Of a stretch of 41,445 bases of DNA, positions 1-7,793 are shown piece by piece. Position 1 is the stretch's first letter. Every line of letters begins with the position of its first letter. Position numbers and translations under genes: made by a program. The DNA is from Candidatus Poribacteria bacterium (GTDB lineage Bacteria; Poribacteria; WGA-4E; WGA-3G), in assembly GCA_003635195.1 (NCBI GenBank), contig PYIY01000060.1:1-41445 (forward strand), given 5' to 3'. The notes below the pieces were generated by a model that was not told the origin of the DNA, made no database searches, and saw nothing but the letters and a program-made list of their open reading frames with translations.

Positions 1-1
1 C

Positions 2-565
2 GATTCATGGTATGCGAGTCGTAAACTTGTTGAGGCTTTATCGGTCTTAGGGTTTACCTCTATATTGGTTCATGGAAAAAATAACTTCGTCATGACCATC
101 GCTGAGACAAAGGCAAAACTTTCGGCGCATAAAAAGAACATAGAACTCCACGAAGACGAATGGGGGTGTGATAAACCGGTCTATCGTGCCAAAGCAATCA
201 GTCCAACATTTGGCGAATGTATCGTCATCTTCTTTCGAGATAGAGGCAAGATACGAACCCTCTTGGTCTTTGGAAAACCCTTGCGTGCTTCTGAAGCGAT
301 ACGCATTTGGTCTCAGCACCACGGTATTGAACAGTTCTGGAGGCATTTGAAAACGAATCTCCACGTCTCTGCGATGAGTCTACAAAGCAGAGAAGGCGCC
401 TATGTCAGTCTCGGTATAAAAGTTATCAGCTACCTCATGTTGCTCCAAATCAGTATCTCGGAGAGACGCACATTTCATCAAATACAACTTCAACTCACAG
501 GAGAAAGACAGATGCTTACCGACTTCATAACGCATTTTCATACAATAATACTAAAAGAACCTTGA
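2..565 (+). CDS. DDE transposase, 5' part outside the window
   Basis: The reading frame is open from the first bases of the window, so the N-terminal part of the protein lies outside it. About 187 residues are visible. They begin with DSWYASRKLV, which resembles the second-aspartate region of IS4/IS701-type DDE transposases. Near the C-terminus is the segment IWSQHHGIEQFWRHLK. It fits the spacing of the IS4-type Y-(2)-R-(3)-E-(6)-K signature with W and H in the first two places, and supplies the catalytic Glu. The internal TTG at 65 is not a likely start because the conserved DSWYA block lies upstream of it. No terminal inverted repeat can be recognised between the stop and the TA module that follows. 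Whether the element is intact cannot be judged from the visible part. Confidence 0.8.
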   Translation, partial: DSWYASRKLVEALSVLGFTSILVHGKNNFVMTIAETKAKLSAHKKNIELHEDEWGCDKPVYRAKAISPTFGECIVIFFRDRGKIRTLLVFGKPLRASEAIRIWSQHHGIEQFWRHLKTNLHVSAMSLQSREGAYVSLGIKVISYLMLLQISISERRTFHQIQLQLTGERQMLTDFITHFHTIILKEP

Positions 566-599
566 TAAACACTGCTTTACAGTAACTTTTGAGAAATAT

Positions 600-620
600 C
601 AGTTCAATATATTTGAACTG
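600..620 (+). promoter_or_regulatory. Palindromic operator candidate of TA module 1
   Basis: CAGTTCAA and TTGAACTG form perfect 8-base arms around a 5-base centre. A TATATT hexamer (608-613) lies across the centre and could be a -10 box. No good -35 sequence is visible 17 bases upstream. The palindrome is 20 bases before the antitoxin start. The arrangement is as expected for autorepression by the antitoxin or the toxin-antitoxin complex, which is inference. Confidence 0.5.
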
Positions 621-640
621 CTACATAAAAGGAGTTCTAC

Positions 641-952
641 ATGAGCAAGGAACATACTATTGAAGTTCATAAGCAGGAGTTTGACGAGACCTATACAGTC
701 TATACTGAGCAGAACGGGGATGGTTGGGTTGGGTGGATACAGGAACTTCCAGAGGTAAATTGTGAAAGAAAAACGAAAAAAGAATTGTTAAAAGCGTTGG
801 AAATTGAACTTCACGAGCGTTTAGAGGCATATAAGGTAGAAGCGGAAGAGTGGGATAAGCAATTTGAGGAAGACGCTAAAGCAGGGAAACTTGAACGATT
901 CGCTGAGGAGGCACTCATTGATTTTCGAGCAGGTAAATGCGAAGATATATAA
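641..952 (+). CDS. HicB-like antitoxin of TA module 1
   Basis: A 103-residue acidic protein. The first half (about residues 12-60, with GWVGWIQELPEVNCERKTKKELL) resembles the HicB partial RNase-H-like antitoxin fold. The C-terminal half is helical and charged and ends in EEALIDFRAGKCEDI, the kind of tail that wraps around RelE/ParE-type toxins. The start has a good ribosome site (AAGGAG, 8 bases before ATG). The gene overlaps the toxin gene by 16 bases, the usual antitoxin-first order. A diverged copy lies at 7794-8156, sharing the GW.GWI..(I/L)PEV.CE..(S/T)KKELL core and the AGKL...(S/A)EEAL tail. It is predicted to neutralise the downstream toxin and repress its own promoter. Family placement rests on sequence pattern only. 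Confidence 0.75.
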   Translation: MSKEHTIEVHKQEFDETYTVYTEQNGDGWVGWIQELPEVNCERKTKKELLKALEIELHERLEAYKVEAEEWDKQFEEDAKAGKLERFAEEALIDFRAGKCEDI

Positions 953-1206
953 AACATGTAAAAACTCAGCGTTTTCGGAAACACTACCAGGACCTTCCTT
1001 ATCATGTTCAGCAGCTCGCTGACAAAAGTTTTGCACTCCTAAAACAGAACCCAGCGCATCCATCTTTAACCTTAAAGAAAGTTCGTATCTATTGGTCGGC
1101 AAGGGTCGGTCCTAAGTATCGTACGCTTGCATCCGAAAGAGAGGGTACTTTCTTCTGGTTTTGGATCGGAACACACGATGAATACATGCGATTAATAAAT
1201 GATTGA
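937..1206 (+). CDS. RelE/ParE-superfamily toxin of TA module 1
   Basis: An 89-residue basic protein. The pattern RFRKHYQDLP, LLKQNPAHPSL, YWSARVGPKYRTLA, FWFWIGTHDEY is typical of RelE/ParE-fold toxins: two N-terminal helices, then a beta sheet with conserved YWSARV and WIG strands. Toxins of this superfamily either cut mRNA on the ribosome or poison gyrase; the sequence does not show which. The start overlaps the antitoxin by 16 bases, and no independent ribosome site is obvious, so translational coupling is likely. The copy at 8146-8403 aligns along its whole length with a two-residue insertion before YWSARV. The exact start is uncertain because the first 8 residues are not conserved between the copies. 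Confidence 0.75.
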   Translation: MRRYIKHVKTQRFRKHYQDLPYHVQQLADKSFALLKQNPAHPSLTLKKVRIYWSARVGPKYRTLASEREGTFFWFWIGTHDEYMRLIND

Positions 1207-1257
1207 TCAAATTGTATAGTGCCTTGACGTTTTTTGGCTAAATAGAAAGGGGATTTG

Positions 1258-2052
1258 ATGGACGTTATTTGTGCTTCTATCTGTTACCGAGGCTACGCAG
1301 AAGACGAAGTTGCCGCAACCTTAGAAAACGCACCGAAAATCGGCTACCGCCTTATGGAAATCCACGGACCGCTGATCTGGAGCGTCGATGCTGCCCTTGC
1401 TTTTGACATAGACGCTATGAAGGCAAAAGTTGACGCATCCGGCATGAAGTGTGCTGGACTCTACCCACCCGGGTGGGGCGGACAGGACCGTGCCGATGTT
1501 GACGCACGCGCAAACGCAATCGCAAGATGTGTCGAAATCGCCGAAGGACTCGGCGCAACGCATTTGACGACAAGCGGCGCGCAACGCAGAACAGACCCCG
1601 GCGCACTTGACAGAGTAACCGCTTGTGTCCAAGCAGTGTTACAACGCATGCCGGCAGAGAGTCAAATCAAACTAACGCTTGAACCGCATCACGGGAATGT
1701 CCTCGAACAAGCGGAGGATTTCCAAACCGTTTTAGACGCTATTCCTGACGAACGCGTCGGTGTCTGCATCGATACAGGGCATTTCCACGCATCTGGTGTG
1801 GACACGCTTGCCGCGATTCGCCAATTCGGTTCACGTATCTATGCGGTGCATCTCAAGGATCATATCGGTGCCGTATCGGTCGGCATCGGACGCGGTGAAC
1901 TCAACCTTAAAGAAATTATCGAGACACTCCAAGACTCCGGCTATCAAGGTGATCTGACTTTAGAGTTGGAAGTTGAAGATCCGAAAAATCTACCGCGTTA
2001 TACTGAAGAGGCGTATTTCTACCTCAGCGGAATGCTCGGTTTACGGTTGTAG
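1258..2052 (+). CDS. Sugar phosphate isomerase/epimerase (AP-endonuclease-2-type TIM barrel)
   Basis: A 264-residue protein of the xylose-isomerase-like TIM-barrel superfamily. Candidate metal and catalytic residues sit where the family has them: Glu142 in TLEPHHGN, Asp172 and His175 in CIDTGHFH, His198 in VHLKDH and Glu236 in LTLELE. Family members isomerise or epimerise keto-sugars, including inositol-catabolism intermediates; the substrate cannot be told from sequence. ATG at 1258 is chosen over the TTG three bases earlier because GAAAGGGG lies at suitable spacing. The 3' end overlaps the convergent PhyH gene by 12 bases. A second, distant member of the superfamily lies at 14481-15368. Confidence 0.85.
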   Translation: MDVICASICYRGYAEDEVAATLENAPKIGYRLMEIHGPLIWSVDAALAFDIDAMKAKVDASGMKCAGLYPPGWGGQDRADVDARANAIARCVEIAEGLGATHLTTSGAQRRTDPGALDRVTACVQAVLQRMPAESQIKLTLEPHHGNVLEQAEDFQTVLDAIPDERVGVCIDTGHFHASGVDTLAAIRQFGSRIYAVHLKDHIGAVSVGIGRGELNLKEIIETLQDSGYQGDLTLELEVEDPKNLPRYTEEAYFYLSGMLGLRL

Positions 2053-3267
2053 TTCCCACGTTTTAATGAAATCAGCAACGCCGAAGTTGTTTGGCATTTC
2101 ATTGAAATAGTAGTGCATCGGACCGGATTGGAAACCCGGTAAGTACTGCTCTTCATCGGTCTTCAAAAGGGCATCAAGCGGTTTAAAACGGTCCCACAGG
2201 GTAACTGCTTCCGCTTTCGTGAACCGTTCTGCGAACGGCGGTCCCCAATTCAGGGTGATGGCGTGAAAACCCTTGCCGCGGTTCTTGAGGTCATTGGGAA
2301 TGTCCGCAAGTTCGCAACCGTGTTCCATTGCCACAAAACAGGCAGCTTTGCACAAAAAAACGGTGGAGAGCATTTTCCCTTTTTCACCTCTGTCAGGGTG
2401 CAAACTTTCAAGTGCCGTGTGATAGGCATCAGCCCGCTTTTCAAGCACAGCGCGAAGGGCGTTTTCCGTCCACACCTTCATCTGCTCACTACGTTCATTC
2501 CACCGGTGGAATTTGTCTCGCACTTCTGGCGATAGGTAATCTATGTAGTCAAACGCTTGATAATGGGTGTGGTTTGAAAACCCGCCGTGAATCGTGCGCC
2601 GCATCTTCCGACTGTAGTTGCTGCCCCAATGCAAAATGGGCAGGATATAAACAACCCCGTCGCCTGCGTTAAGATGCGTCTGCACTGCACTGGGTAACGG
2701 AACTTTCGGGTCTGCCAATAATTGTTGGTTTTCCGCGTCAGTGTTCACACGCAGATGGCTGCCGGGCAGCACCCATAATACACTATCATCATAAAGTGAG
2801 AGGTTCCACTGCACATAGCGCGGTCCTGTCTCTACAATATCGTCAATATAGCCTTGTAATGGCGCGGTATCAATGGGGTGGTGGTCGCGATGCCAAGTGG
2901 CGGGTCCGCAGTCTTTGACTGGACTACACATCAGCATCATCTCGGTAACACCCGCGTCTTCCTCACTGAGCAGCTCAGTGCTGGCACCTTGCATATTTTC
3001 GTGTGCCCAAATTTCGATTGCACTCGCCGTCTTTTCATCGACGAGTTTTGCGAGCGGATCTCGTCCGAGAAGTAACCGCGGTTGTGCCGAAGTCTCCCAT
3101 ACGCCGCCGGGTGGGTCGTTTGGTCCCCGTTCTCGCGCCCAAATTTCCCGCTGGCGGGATACCATCAGTTCATAACTCTCTCGAAGCGCGTCTAATTCTT
3201 CCGGCGGGACTACGCCCCGTAGAACGAGATACCCTTCTTCCATGAATTGATCCCGATTCACTTTCAT
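2041..3267 (-). CDS. Phytanoyl-CoA dioxygenase (PhyH) family protein
   Basis: A 408-residue Fe(II)/2-oxoglutarate-dependent oxygenase. The iron-binding HxD is visible as H126-R-D128 in TWHRDHHP. The distal histidine is probably H213 in ILHWGSNYS, and R224 is a candidate for binding 2-oxoglutarate. At 408 residues it is longer than the usual 250-300, with an extra C-terminal helical region after about residue 240. These enzymes hydroxylate lipid or small-molecule substrates; the substrate here is unknown. It is the last gene of a minus-strand set with the SDR gene (20-base gap) and the TIGR04282-like gene, suggesting one pathway. PhyH proteins are strongly expanded in Poribacteria, which supports the taxonomic guess. 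Confidence 0.85.
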   Translation of the reverse strand: MKVNRDQFMEEGYLVLRGVVPPEELDALRESYELMVSRQREIWARERGPNDPPGGVWETSAQPRLLLGRDPLAKLVDEKTASAIEIWAHENMQGASTELLSEEDAGVTEMMLMCSPVKDCGPATWHRDHHPIDTAPLQGYIDDIVETGPRYVQWNLSLYDDSVLWVLPGSHLRVNTDAENQQLLADPKVPLPSAVQTHLNAGDGVVYILPILHWGSNYSRKMRRTIHGGFSNHTHYQAFDYIDYLSPEVRDKFHRWNERSEQMKVWTENALRAVLEKRADAYHTALESLHPDRGEKGKMLSTVFLCKAACFVAMEHGCELADIPNDLKNRGKGFHAITLNWGPPFAERFTKAEAVTLWDRFKPLDALLKTDEEQYLPGFQSGPMHYYFNEMPNNFGVADFIKTWELQP

Positions 3268-3287
3268 AATTTTTCTCCGGCTGCGTG

Positions 3288-4019
3288 TTATCCTCTACCA
3301 ATATAGAGTTGACCGACCGGTAAGACAGTTGCTTCTAACATATTTATATTCGGCGGAAGCGTTGCCATCAGAACAGCAGCTTGTGCGAGCGCATCAACGT
3401 CCATCATCGGCTCGGTCGGTGCCTGTGGACGGTTCTGGATGCGTTCGACATAAGTGTTGCCGGGTTTCAAACAGCTCGCCGTAATCCCGTGCGGTCTACC
3501 TTCAAGTGCTGTTACCTGTGTCAGACCCCAGATACCGAATTTAGTGGCACTGTAGGGCGCAGTGAGCGGACGAACCCGATGCGACGAGATACTTCCAATG
3601 TTGATAATACGTCCACCCTCACCTTGCGCCTTCATAATCCCGAATGCCTCGCGCGTGCAGAGAAACGGCGCGCTGAGGTTCACAGCGACAACCCAATCCC
3701 ACGCCTCTGTTGAGAGTTCATCTATGGGACCGGCATCGAATGCCCCCGCATTGTTCACGAGGATGTCCAAGCGACCATATTCCGCCATCGCCTTTTCAAA
3801 GAGGGCTTTGATCTGTGCCTCGTCCGTTACATCGGTCGGCACAGCCAACACCTTTGTGCCGTTTGCACGGAGTTCGTTAGCGGTTTCCTCAAGAAGTTCG
3901 GCATTTCTTGCAGCGATAGTCAAGCTCGCACCTTCAGCGGCGAGTCCCTTCGCAATCCCTTTGCCGATGCCTCGGTTTCCACCCGTTACAATCGCAACTT
4001 TTCCATCTAATTGTCCCAT
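3288..4019 (-). CDS. SDR family NAD(P)-dependent oxidoreductase
   Basis: A 243-residue classical short-chain dehydrogenase/reductase. The cofactor motif TGGNRGIG is at residues 12-19 and NNAG is at 89-92. The catalytic tetrad is N114, S143, Y156 and K160 (YSATK). The length is normal for classical SDRs. Substrate and stereochemistry cannot be read from sequence. It sits 18 bases downstream of the TIGR04282-like transferase gene and 20 bases upstream of the PhyH gene, on the same strand, so the three are probably co-transcribed. A ribosome site (GAAAGGAA) precedes the ATG. Confidence 0.9.
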   Translation of the reverse strand: MGQLDGKVAIVTGGNRGIGKGIAKGLAAEGASLTIAARNAELLEETANELRANGTKVLAVPTDVTDEAQIKALFEKAMAEYGRLDILVNNAGAFDAGPIDELSTEAWDWVVAVNLSAPFLCTREAFGIMKAQGEGGRIINIGSISSHRVRPLTAPYSATKFGIWGLTQVTALEGRPHGITASCLKPGNTYVERIQNRPQAPTEPMMDVDALAQAAVLMATLPPNINMLEATVLPVGQLYIGRG

Positions 4020-4037
4020 TATTGAGTTCCTTTCTTT

Positions 4038-4727
4038 TTATAAAAACAGTTTTATCAAGAGAGATTCTGTTCTAACTGCTTGTACTGTATCACCCGCAAG
4101 TCGCATTGCCGATATATGCGCATGCAGAAAATCCAAATCTTCAGCCGTATCTATGTCATACCACGGCGGTAGAAGCCCAAGTGTTACTTCTGCTTCACGC
4201 ATGCGTGCCACTGTCTGTTGAAAGACATCCGCTGTGCTCCATGCGATCTCTTCAAATACGTGTGGTACTGTCGTTTTTAATGCTGCAGCCGAGAAACCGA
4301 TGAGGTAATAGCCACCATCTGTACTCGGTCCGACAACGGTATCCCGTGAGTCGAGCAGTCTGATCGCTTCGGATATGTATGAGATTGGTAAAGTCGGACT
4401 ATCCGACCCAACGAGTAGAATTTTCGTATATCCGTGTTCCGCTGCCCACTGCGCTGCTGAAGTCAGTCGTTCCCCAAGGTCTGCTCCTATTTGTGGGGTG
4501 TAGATAACATCATCTCCGATTAACGCTTGTAAATAGCGTTGTGCCTCTGGTGGTGTATACGCAATAACGAGATCTACGTTGGTGAGTTTAGCAAGCGTCT
4601 TGCACCAATCTGTGAGGAACGCAGTGTAGAGTGTCGCCGCTTGTTCCGGTAAAAGCGTCGGTATAAGCCGCGTCTTGACCTCATTGGGTGTCGGATTCTT
4701 AGCGAAAACAATCAGACAAGTTTTCAC
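4038..4727 (-). CDS. TIGR04282/DUF2064 family transferase (CofC-like)
   Basis: A 229-residue nucleotidyl/glycosyl-transferase-like protein. Typical features are the N-terminal strand LIVFAKNPTPNEVKTRL, the segment GADLGERL, LLVGSDSPTLP (metal-binding acidic residue) and the hallmark STDGGYYLIGF. The family is annotated TIGR04282. It was originally described as a radical-SAM/selenodomain-associated transferase and is also named an arsenosugar-biosynthesis glycosyltransferase; the true reaction is not settled for most members. It is the first gene of the set with the SDR and PhyH genes. The C-terminal tail after about residue 200 is variable. The historical association with selenium genes is notable because a probable selenoprotein occurs elsewhere in this window. 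Confidence 0.85.
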   Translation of the reverse strand: MKTCLIVFAKNPTPNEVKTRLIPTLLPEQAATLYTAFLTDWCKTLAKLTNVDLVIAYTPPEAQRYLQALIGDDVIYTPQIGADLGERLTSAAQWAAEHGYTKILLVGSDSPTLPISYISEAIRLLDSRDTVVGPSTDGGYYLIGFSAAALKTTVPHVFEEIAWSTADVFQQTVARMREAEVTLGLLPPWYDIDTAEDLDFLHAHISAMRLAGDTVQAVRTESLLIKLFL

Positions 4728-4784
4728 TGATAAATTCCTTATTTTCGTGGTTTTATTCCTGTAATGGAGACAAATGTTCCCTTT

Positions 4785-5039
4785 CTACAGATTGAGTGCT
4801 TGACGTAGCCGCGACAGTAACCTTCCCGCGAAGTGTTTTTGCGGTGGATTTTCTGGTTGCTCTTTGACTTTGATGTGGAGATCAACCACGTCTTCAAAGG
4901 CAACACGTAGTTCTTCATCAGTATCTCCGTGGAAGCCGATAATATCATCACCGATATTGACAACGTGGCCGACAAAACATTCATCCTCATCATTATAGAT
5001 AATTTCCGCTGTATAGCCTTTATAGGTCATTGTTTTCAT
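4785..5039 (-). CDS. hicB: HicB family antitoxin
   Basis: An 84-residue HicB-type antitoxin. The pattern YKGYTAEIIYNDEDECFVGHVVNIGDDIIGFHGDTDEELRVAF is the standard partial RNase-H-like HicB fold. The start ATG overlaps the stop of the upstream hicA in an ATGA arrangement, so translation is likely coupled. The C-terminal tail (HFAGRLLSRLRQAL) is short and basic. It lacks the clear ribbon-helix-helix or HTH domain found in longer HicB proteins, so how it binds DNA is unclear. ATG codons three residues apart make the exact start slightly ambiguous. HicB proteins neutralise HicA mRNA interferases. Confidence 0.88.
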   Translation of the reverse strand: MKTMTYKGYTAEIIYNDEDECFVGHVVNIGDDIIGFHGDTDEELRVAFEDVVDLHIKVKEQPENPPQKHFAGRLLSRLRQALNL

Positions 5040-5296
5040 GGTGTTATTCCTATGTGTCTTAGAAATTCTCGCGCATCGCGGACTTGGTATCGGTTTGCTT
5101 CTTTTCGGTTGTGGGGTCGGTGGAACGTAACAGTTTTTCCCTCCAATTTAAAACTAACGGATGATCCACTTCCCTCTCTTTTTGTAGCACCCAGTGCCAT
5201 GAAAAGGGCTTCAATACGCCTCCATTGCAACGTGGCAGGGACTTGTGTGCTAAAAATAGCCTCCAATGTCCTTTGATGCTTTCTATTTAAACGCAC
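5036..5296 (-). CDS. hicA: HicA-like toxin
   Basis: An 86-residue protein with the compact HicA double-stranded-RNA-binding-like fold. RTLEAIFSTQVPATLQWRRIEALFMALGA is followed by a glycine/serine turn and VTFHRPH, then a C-terminal helix ending HIGITP. It lacks the G-S-H-x histidine of classical HicA and belongs to the subgroup with an F-H-R-P-H motif, whose histidines are the likely catalytic ones. GTG at 5296 is preferred because GGGGA lies just upstream and the product then begins close to the family N-terminus; a TTG at 5335 would add 13 residues. The gene precedes hicB with a 4-base overlap. Members cleave mRNA; activity here is inferred. Confidence 0.82.
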   Translation of the reverse strand: MRLNRKHQRTLEAIFSTQVPATLQWRRIEALFMALGATKREGSGSSVSFKLEGKTVTFHRPHNRKEANRYQVRDAREFLRHIGITP

Positions 5297-5348
5297 ATCT
5301 GTCCCCGTACGGTAAGCGCGCTTTGGGAGCGGCAACTTTCAACGAATG

Positions 5349-5403
5349 AATAATTCCAATTATTGTGTTTATTAACTTTATCTGCTATCTCTTAAAAAGT
5401 CAA
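5349..5403 (-). promoter_or_regulatory. hicAB promoter and palindromic operator candidate
   Basis: Reading the minus strand, TTGACT (5403-5398) and TAAAGT (5380-5375) are separated by 17 bases, a plausible sigma70 promoter. Just downstream, bases 5349-5364 form a perfect palindrome with 7-base arms (AATAATT, 2-base centre, AATTATT), placed between the promoter and hicA. This fits autoregulation by HicB or HicAB; that role is inference. Confidence 0.55.
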
Positions 5404-5421
5404 CTTAAAATCGGTTTACTG

Positions 5422-7350
5422 TTAATACCAGACCCGATACACTGGTATCTCAAAAACTGCACCCACTAAACTCCAGAACGTTCCAGTCAGAAAGTCGCCC
5501 AAAACCAATCCGATAAAGAATGGAGCTGCTTTCCTGTAGGTTCGCAAACCCCCGAATTTGAGCAAGACCGCTTTGATGAACCAACCGACACACACCGCGC
5601 TCCAGACCCACACCATCCCTGCGGATAAACCGAGCGCATAGCCCGCCGGATGAAAAGGAAACCAAATGAACTGTCTTCTCAGAAACATGAGGCCCAACGT
5701 GAACAGCGAGGCAAACGCCGTGAAACTCAAGCCTGTGCTGTCTGTAGCATGCGGTTGTTGTAACCACGGTAACAGCATCCGTTCAAAGGTTTCAAAGCCG
5801 ATACCGATAATATATCCCTCCGTCCGAATCGCACCGTGCTGATATATGAGATGCAGATACGCCCAGAACGAAACGGGGGTGGCAACCAATAGGGCGACGA
5901 TCATCGCAATTGCCATCTTTTTCTGGGAGATCCGTGCGCGTTCCGCAATCTTGAACCCTTCCAACTGGCTCGGCATCGGGTGTGAAACATTATCCCGAAC
6001 ATAAGGATATAAAAAAGACAGAAGGGTCAAGTTCGCTGCGCCGATGCGTCGCACACCTAAAACCGAGACGAGCATCAATTGCGGGTGCGTCCAAATAACC
6101 TCATGATAAGGCACACCAACCGCTGCCCGCGCATACGTTATGGCGATGGACATAAGAAAATATAGGCACAGAAAAGCGAGCAGAATCCTAACAGACATCC
6201 CCGCCTGTTGGAAGATGAAAACGAGGATCACAGTGCCTATCAGGATGCCGAACAGAGCGGTACGATATTGAAACGGTTCGTTTGTGGAAGTCGAAGGTTT
6301 CAAAGCGAGCGTAAACACCGTTTTCAGGTGTTTGCGGCTTGCCCATAAGACTAAAATCCCAAGCGTTAACCATGCACCGATGCCCTGTTGATTGTAGTAA
6401 GGGAAGCCCGGTAACGATTTCCAGCCACCGATGCTCCCCAAAATCAACTGGAATTTCGTAAACAGGAAAAAGAACCAGACCGAAAACGAAAGTTCGAGCG
6501 GTACAAAGAAGGTCAAGCCGATGACCCACGGATAAAAGAAAAGCGGCAACCATCCGATAGCACTCCAAGGTTTCGTCGTAAAGATTTTCGCGCCGAAGTC
6601 GGGTATTTTAAGAGGCACCCCGGGCACAAAAGGGTAGAGAAAGTGGAGTCCGTTAAGGAGTTCTACCGCCGCGCAGATACCGAATCCCAGCCATAACAAT
6701 CTTCTTGAGAAAAAGCGCGGTGTCGTCATCTCTATCGGGAGCTGTGCAATCGGATAACTGAGTCGTTCTCGCTCACTCCACTGCAGACGTTGGATGCTGT
6801 TGAAGCACATCAGTATGAAAAAGAGAACAAACGTAACAAATGACCACAGCAGCGTGGGACCTATCCAGGCGGCGAGGTGTTTTGCTGTGTATAAGGTTGA
6901 GTTGCCTTCAAAGAAACCGGTGAGCGTGCTTTTATCCTGAATTGTGAACCACGACGGAATATATCTATGGAAAAGGGCAGCGTATTCGTTTTCAAAAGTG
7001 GCGAACCAGAATGGATGTGCAAGAATTCCCAAGATAAAGTCCATCGGATTATGCCCAGAGACAAGACAGAGCATAACCAGCATCTGATAGATGATGAGAA
7101 GTTGTGCGCGACGCAAAGCGAGTTGTGGATGGAACCGTTTTAGCAATGTATTGAGTAATACCAGAGAGAAGAGGTTGACAATTGGGGTAATAAACAGGGA
7201 TGCGTAAGCAGGGTTCAGGGAGTGGTGAATACCACTGACCAGCGCAATCCAATACGCATTGACCAGAATCAGGACTATACCAATGGCAAGTGGAAGCAGG
7301 AGCGAAGTCGTTTCAGTTCCGATTTGAGGTTGATGTCTCTTTTCTGACAT
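5422..7350 (-). CDS. DUF6785/DUF6784-like polytopic membrane protein
   Basis: A 642-residue integral membrane protein with about 12-14 hydrophobic segments, starting with LLLPLAIGIVLILVNAYWIAL and ending with VLGDFLTGTFWSLVGAVF. Conserved-looking soluble elements include ERERLSYPIAQLPIEM (about residue 200) and KIAERARISQKKM (about residue 475). The pattern matches proteins called DUF6785/DUF6784 in Poribacteria and Planctomycetes. These resemble oligopeptide-transporter-like carriers, but their function is not established. ATG at 7350 is chosen over GTG at 7365 because GGAAGG lies 5 bases before it. It stands alone between two toxin-antitoxin modules, so context gives no substrate clue. Family recognition is from memory, moderately sure. 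Confidence 0.75.
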   Translation of the reverse strand: MSEKRHQPQIGTETTSLLLPLAIGIVLILVNAYWIALVSGIHHSLNPAYASLFITPIVNLFSLVLLNTLLKRFHPQLALRRAQLLIIYQMLVMLCLVSGHNPMDFILGILAHPFWFATFENEYAALFHRYIPSWFTIQDKSTLTGFFEGNSTLYTAKHLAAWIGPTLLWSFVTFVLFFILMCFNSIQRLQWSERERLSYPIAQLPIEMTTPRFFSRRLLWLGFGICAAVELLNGLHFLYPFVPGVPLKIPDFGAKIFTTKPWSAIGWLPLFFYPWVIGLTFFVPLELSFSVWFFFLFTKFQLILGSIGGWKSLPGFPYYNQQGIGAWLTLGILVLWASRKHLKTVFTLALKPSTSTNEPFQYRTALFGILIGTVILVFIFQQAGMSVRILLAFLCLYFLMSIAITYARAAVGVPYHEVIWTHPQLMLVSVLGVRRIGAANLTLLSFLYPYVRDNVSHPMPSQLEGFKIAERARISQKKMAIAMIVALLVATPVSFWAYLHLIYQHGAIRTEGYIIGIGFETFERMLLPWLQQPHATDSTGLSFTAFASLFTLGLMFLRRQFIWFPFHPAGYALGLSAGMVWVWSAVCVGWFIKAVLLKFGGLRTYRKAAPFFIGLVLGDFLTGTFWSLVGAVFEIPVYRVWY

Positions 7351-7619
7351 GGCTGCCTTCCGCACATAAACATTACCTCTTTTTTTAGGTCCATAGGTTT
7401 TGTGTGTTTAAAGGATTAGTTTCCATATCCACTTATATTATAGTGCTTATAGAAGTGGACAATCCTGGGTTTCTTGGTTGTTAACTTTACCACATACCTA
7501 TGACGGGATCAACTTAAAAAATTTCCGTTCACCACGTCCTTCGCGTAAAAACCTCGCCTTTTATAGTGGTGATGAAATGCCTCTATCGTGTATCAGTTGA
7601 GGTCGTTCTACAAAAAGTT
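7351..7619. other. Intergenic region, divergent
   Basis: This lies between two divergently transcribed genes and forms the left part of a gap of more than 400 bases that ends at the antitoxin start (7794). I see no supported gene here. The right part of the gap holds the TA promoter and, at about 7682-7717, a short inverted repeat with GGTCCG and CGGACC arms. Confidence 0.5.
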
Positions 7620-7663
7620 TTGACTTTTGGGACAACAAGTTATATATTATATACAACTTGTTG
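7620..7663 (+). promoter_or_regulatory. Promoter with embedded palindrome, TA module 2
   Basis: TTGACT (7620-7625) and TATATT (7643-7648) are separated by exactly 17 bases, a strong sigma70-type promoter. CAACAAGTT (7633-7641) and AACTTGTTG (7655-7663) form perfect 9-base arms that bracket the -10 box, so a bound repressor would block RNA polymerase. The leader to the antitoxin ATG would be about 135 bases. Both TA copies have a TATATT hexamer inside a palindrome, but the arm sequences differ. Confidence 0.68.
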
Positions 7664-7793
7664 GGCAGGGTTCCACCTTAGGTCCGCCCCTGGTGTTGGG
7701 ATTTTTCCGGACCCGTAGAGCAGTAGCGTGCAAGTTACAAGTAGGTCTATGTTATACGAAATAAAGATTGCACCGTATCAGGAGGTAACGTTT

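Noticed and set aside
3562..4221. 219-residue rightward open frame
   Set aside because: It is antisense to the SDR and TIGR04282-like genes, whose motifs are complete. The composition (many Ser/Arg/Cys) is typical of a shadow frame.
6188..6568. 126-residue open frame within the DUF6785-like gene
   Set aside because: It is a shadow frame; the surrounding 642-residue membrane protein is continuous.
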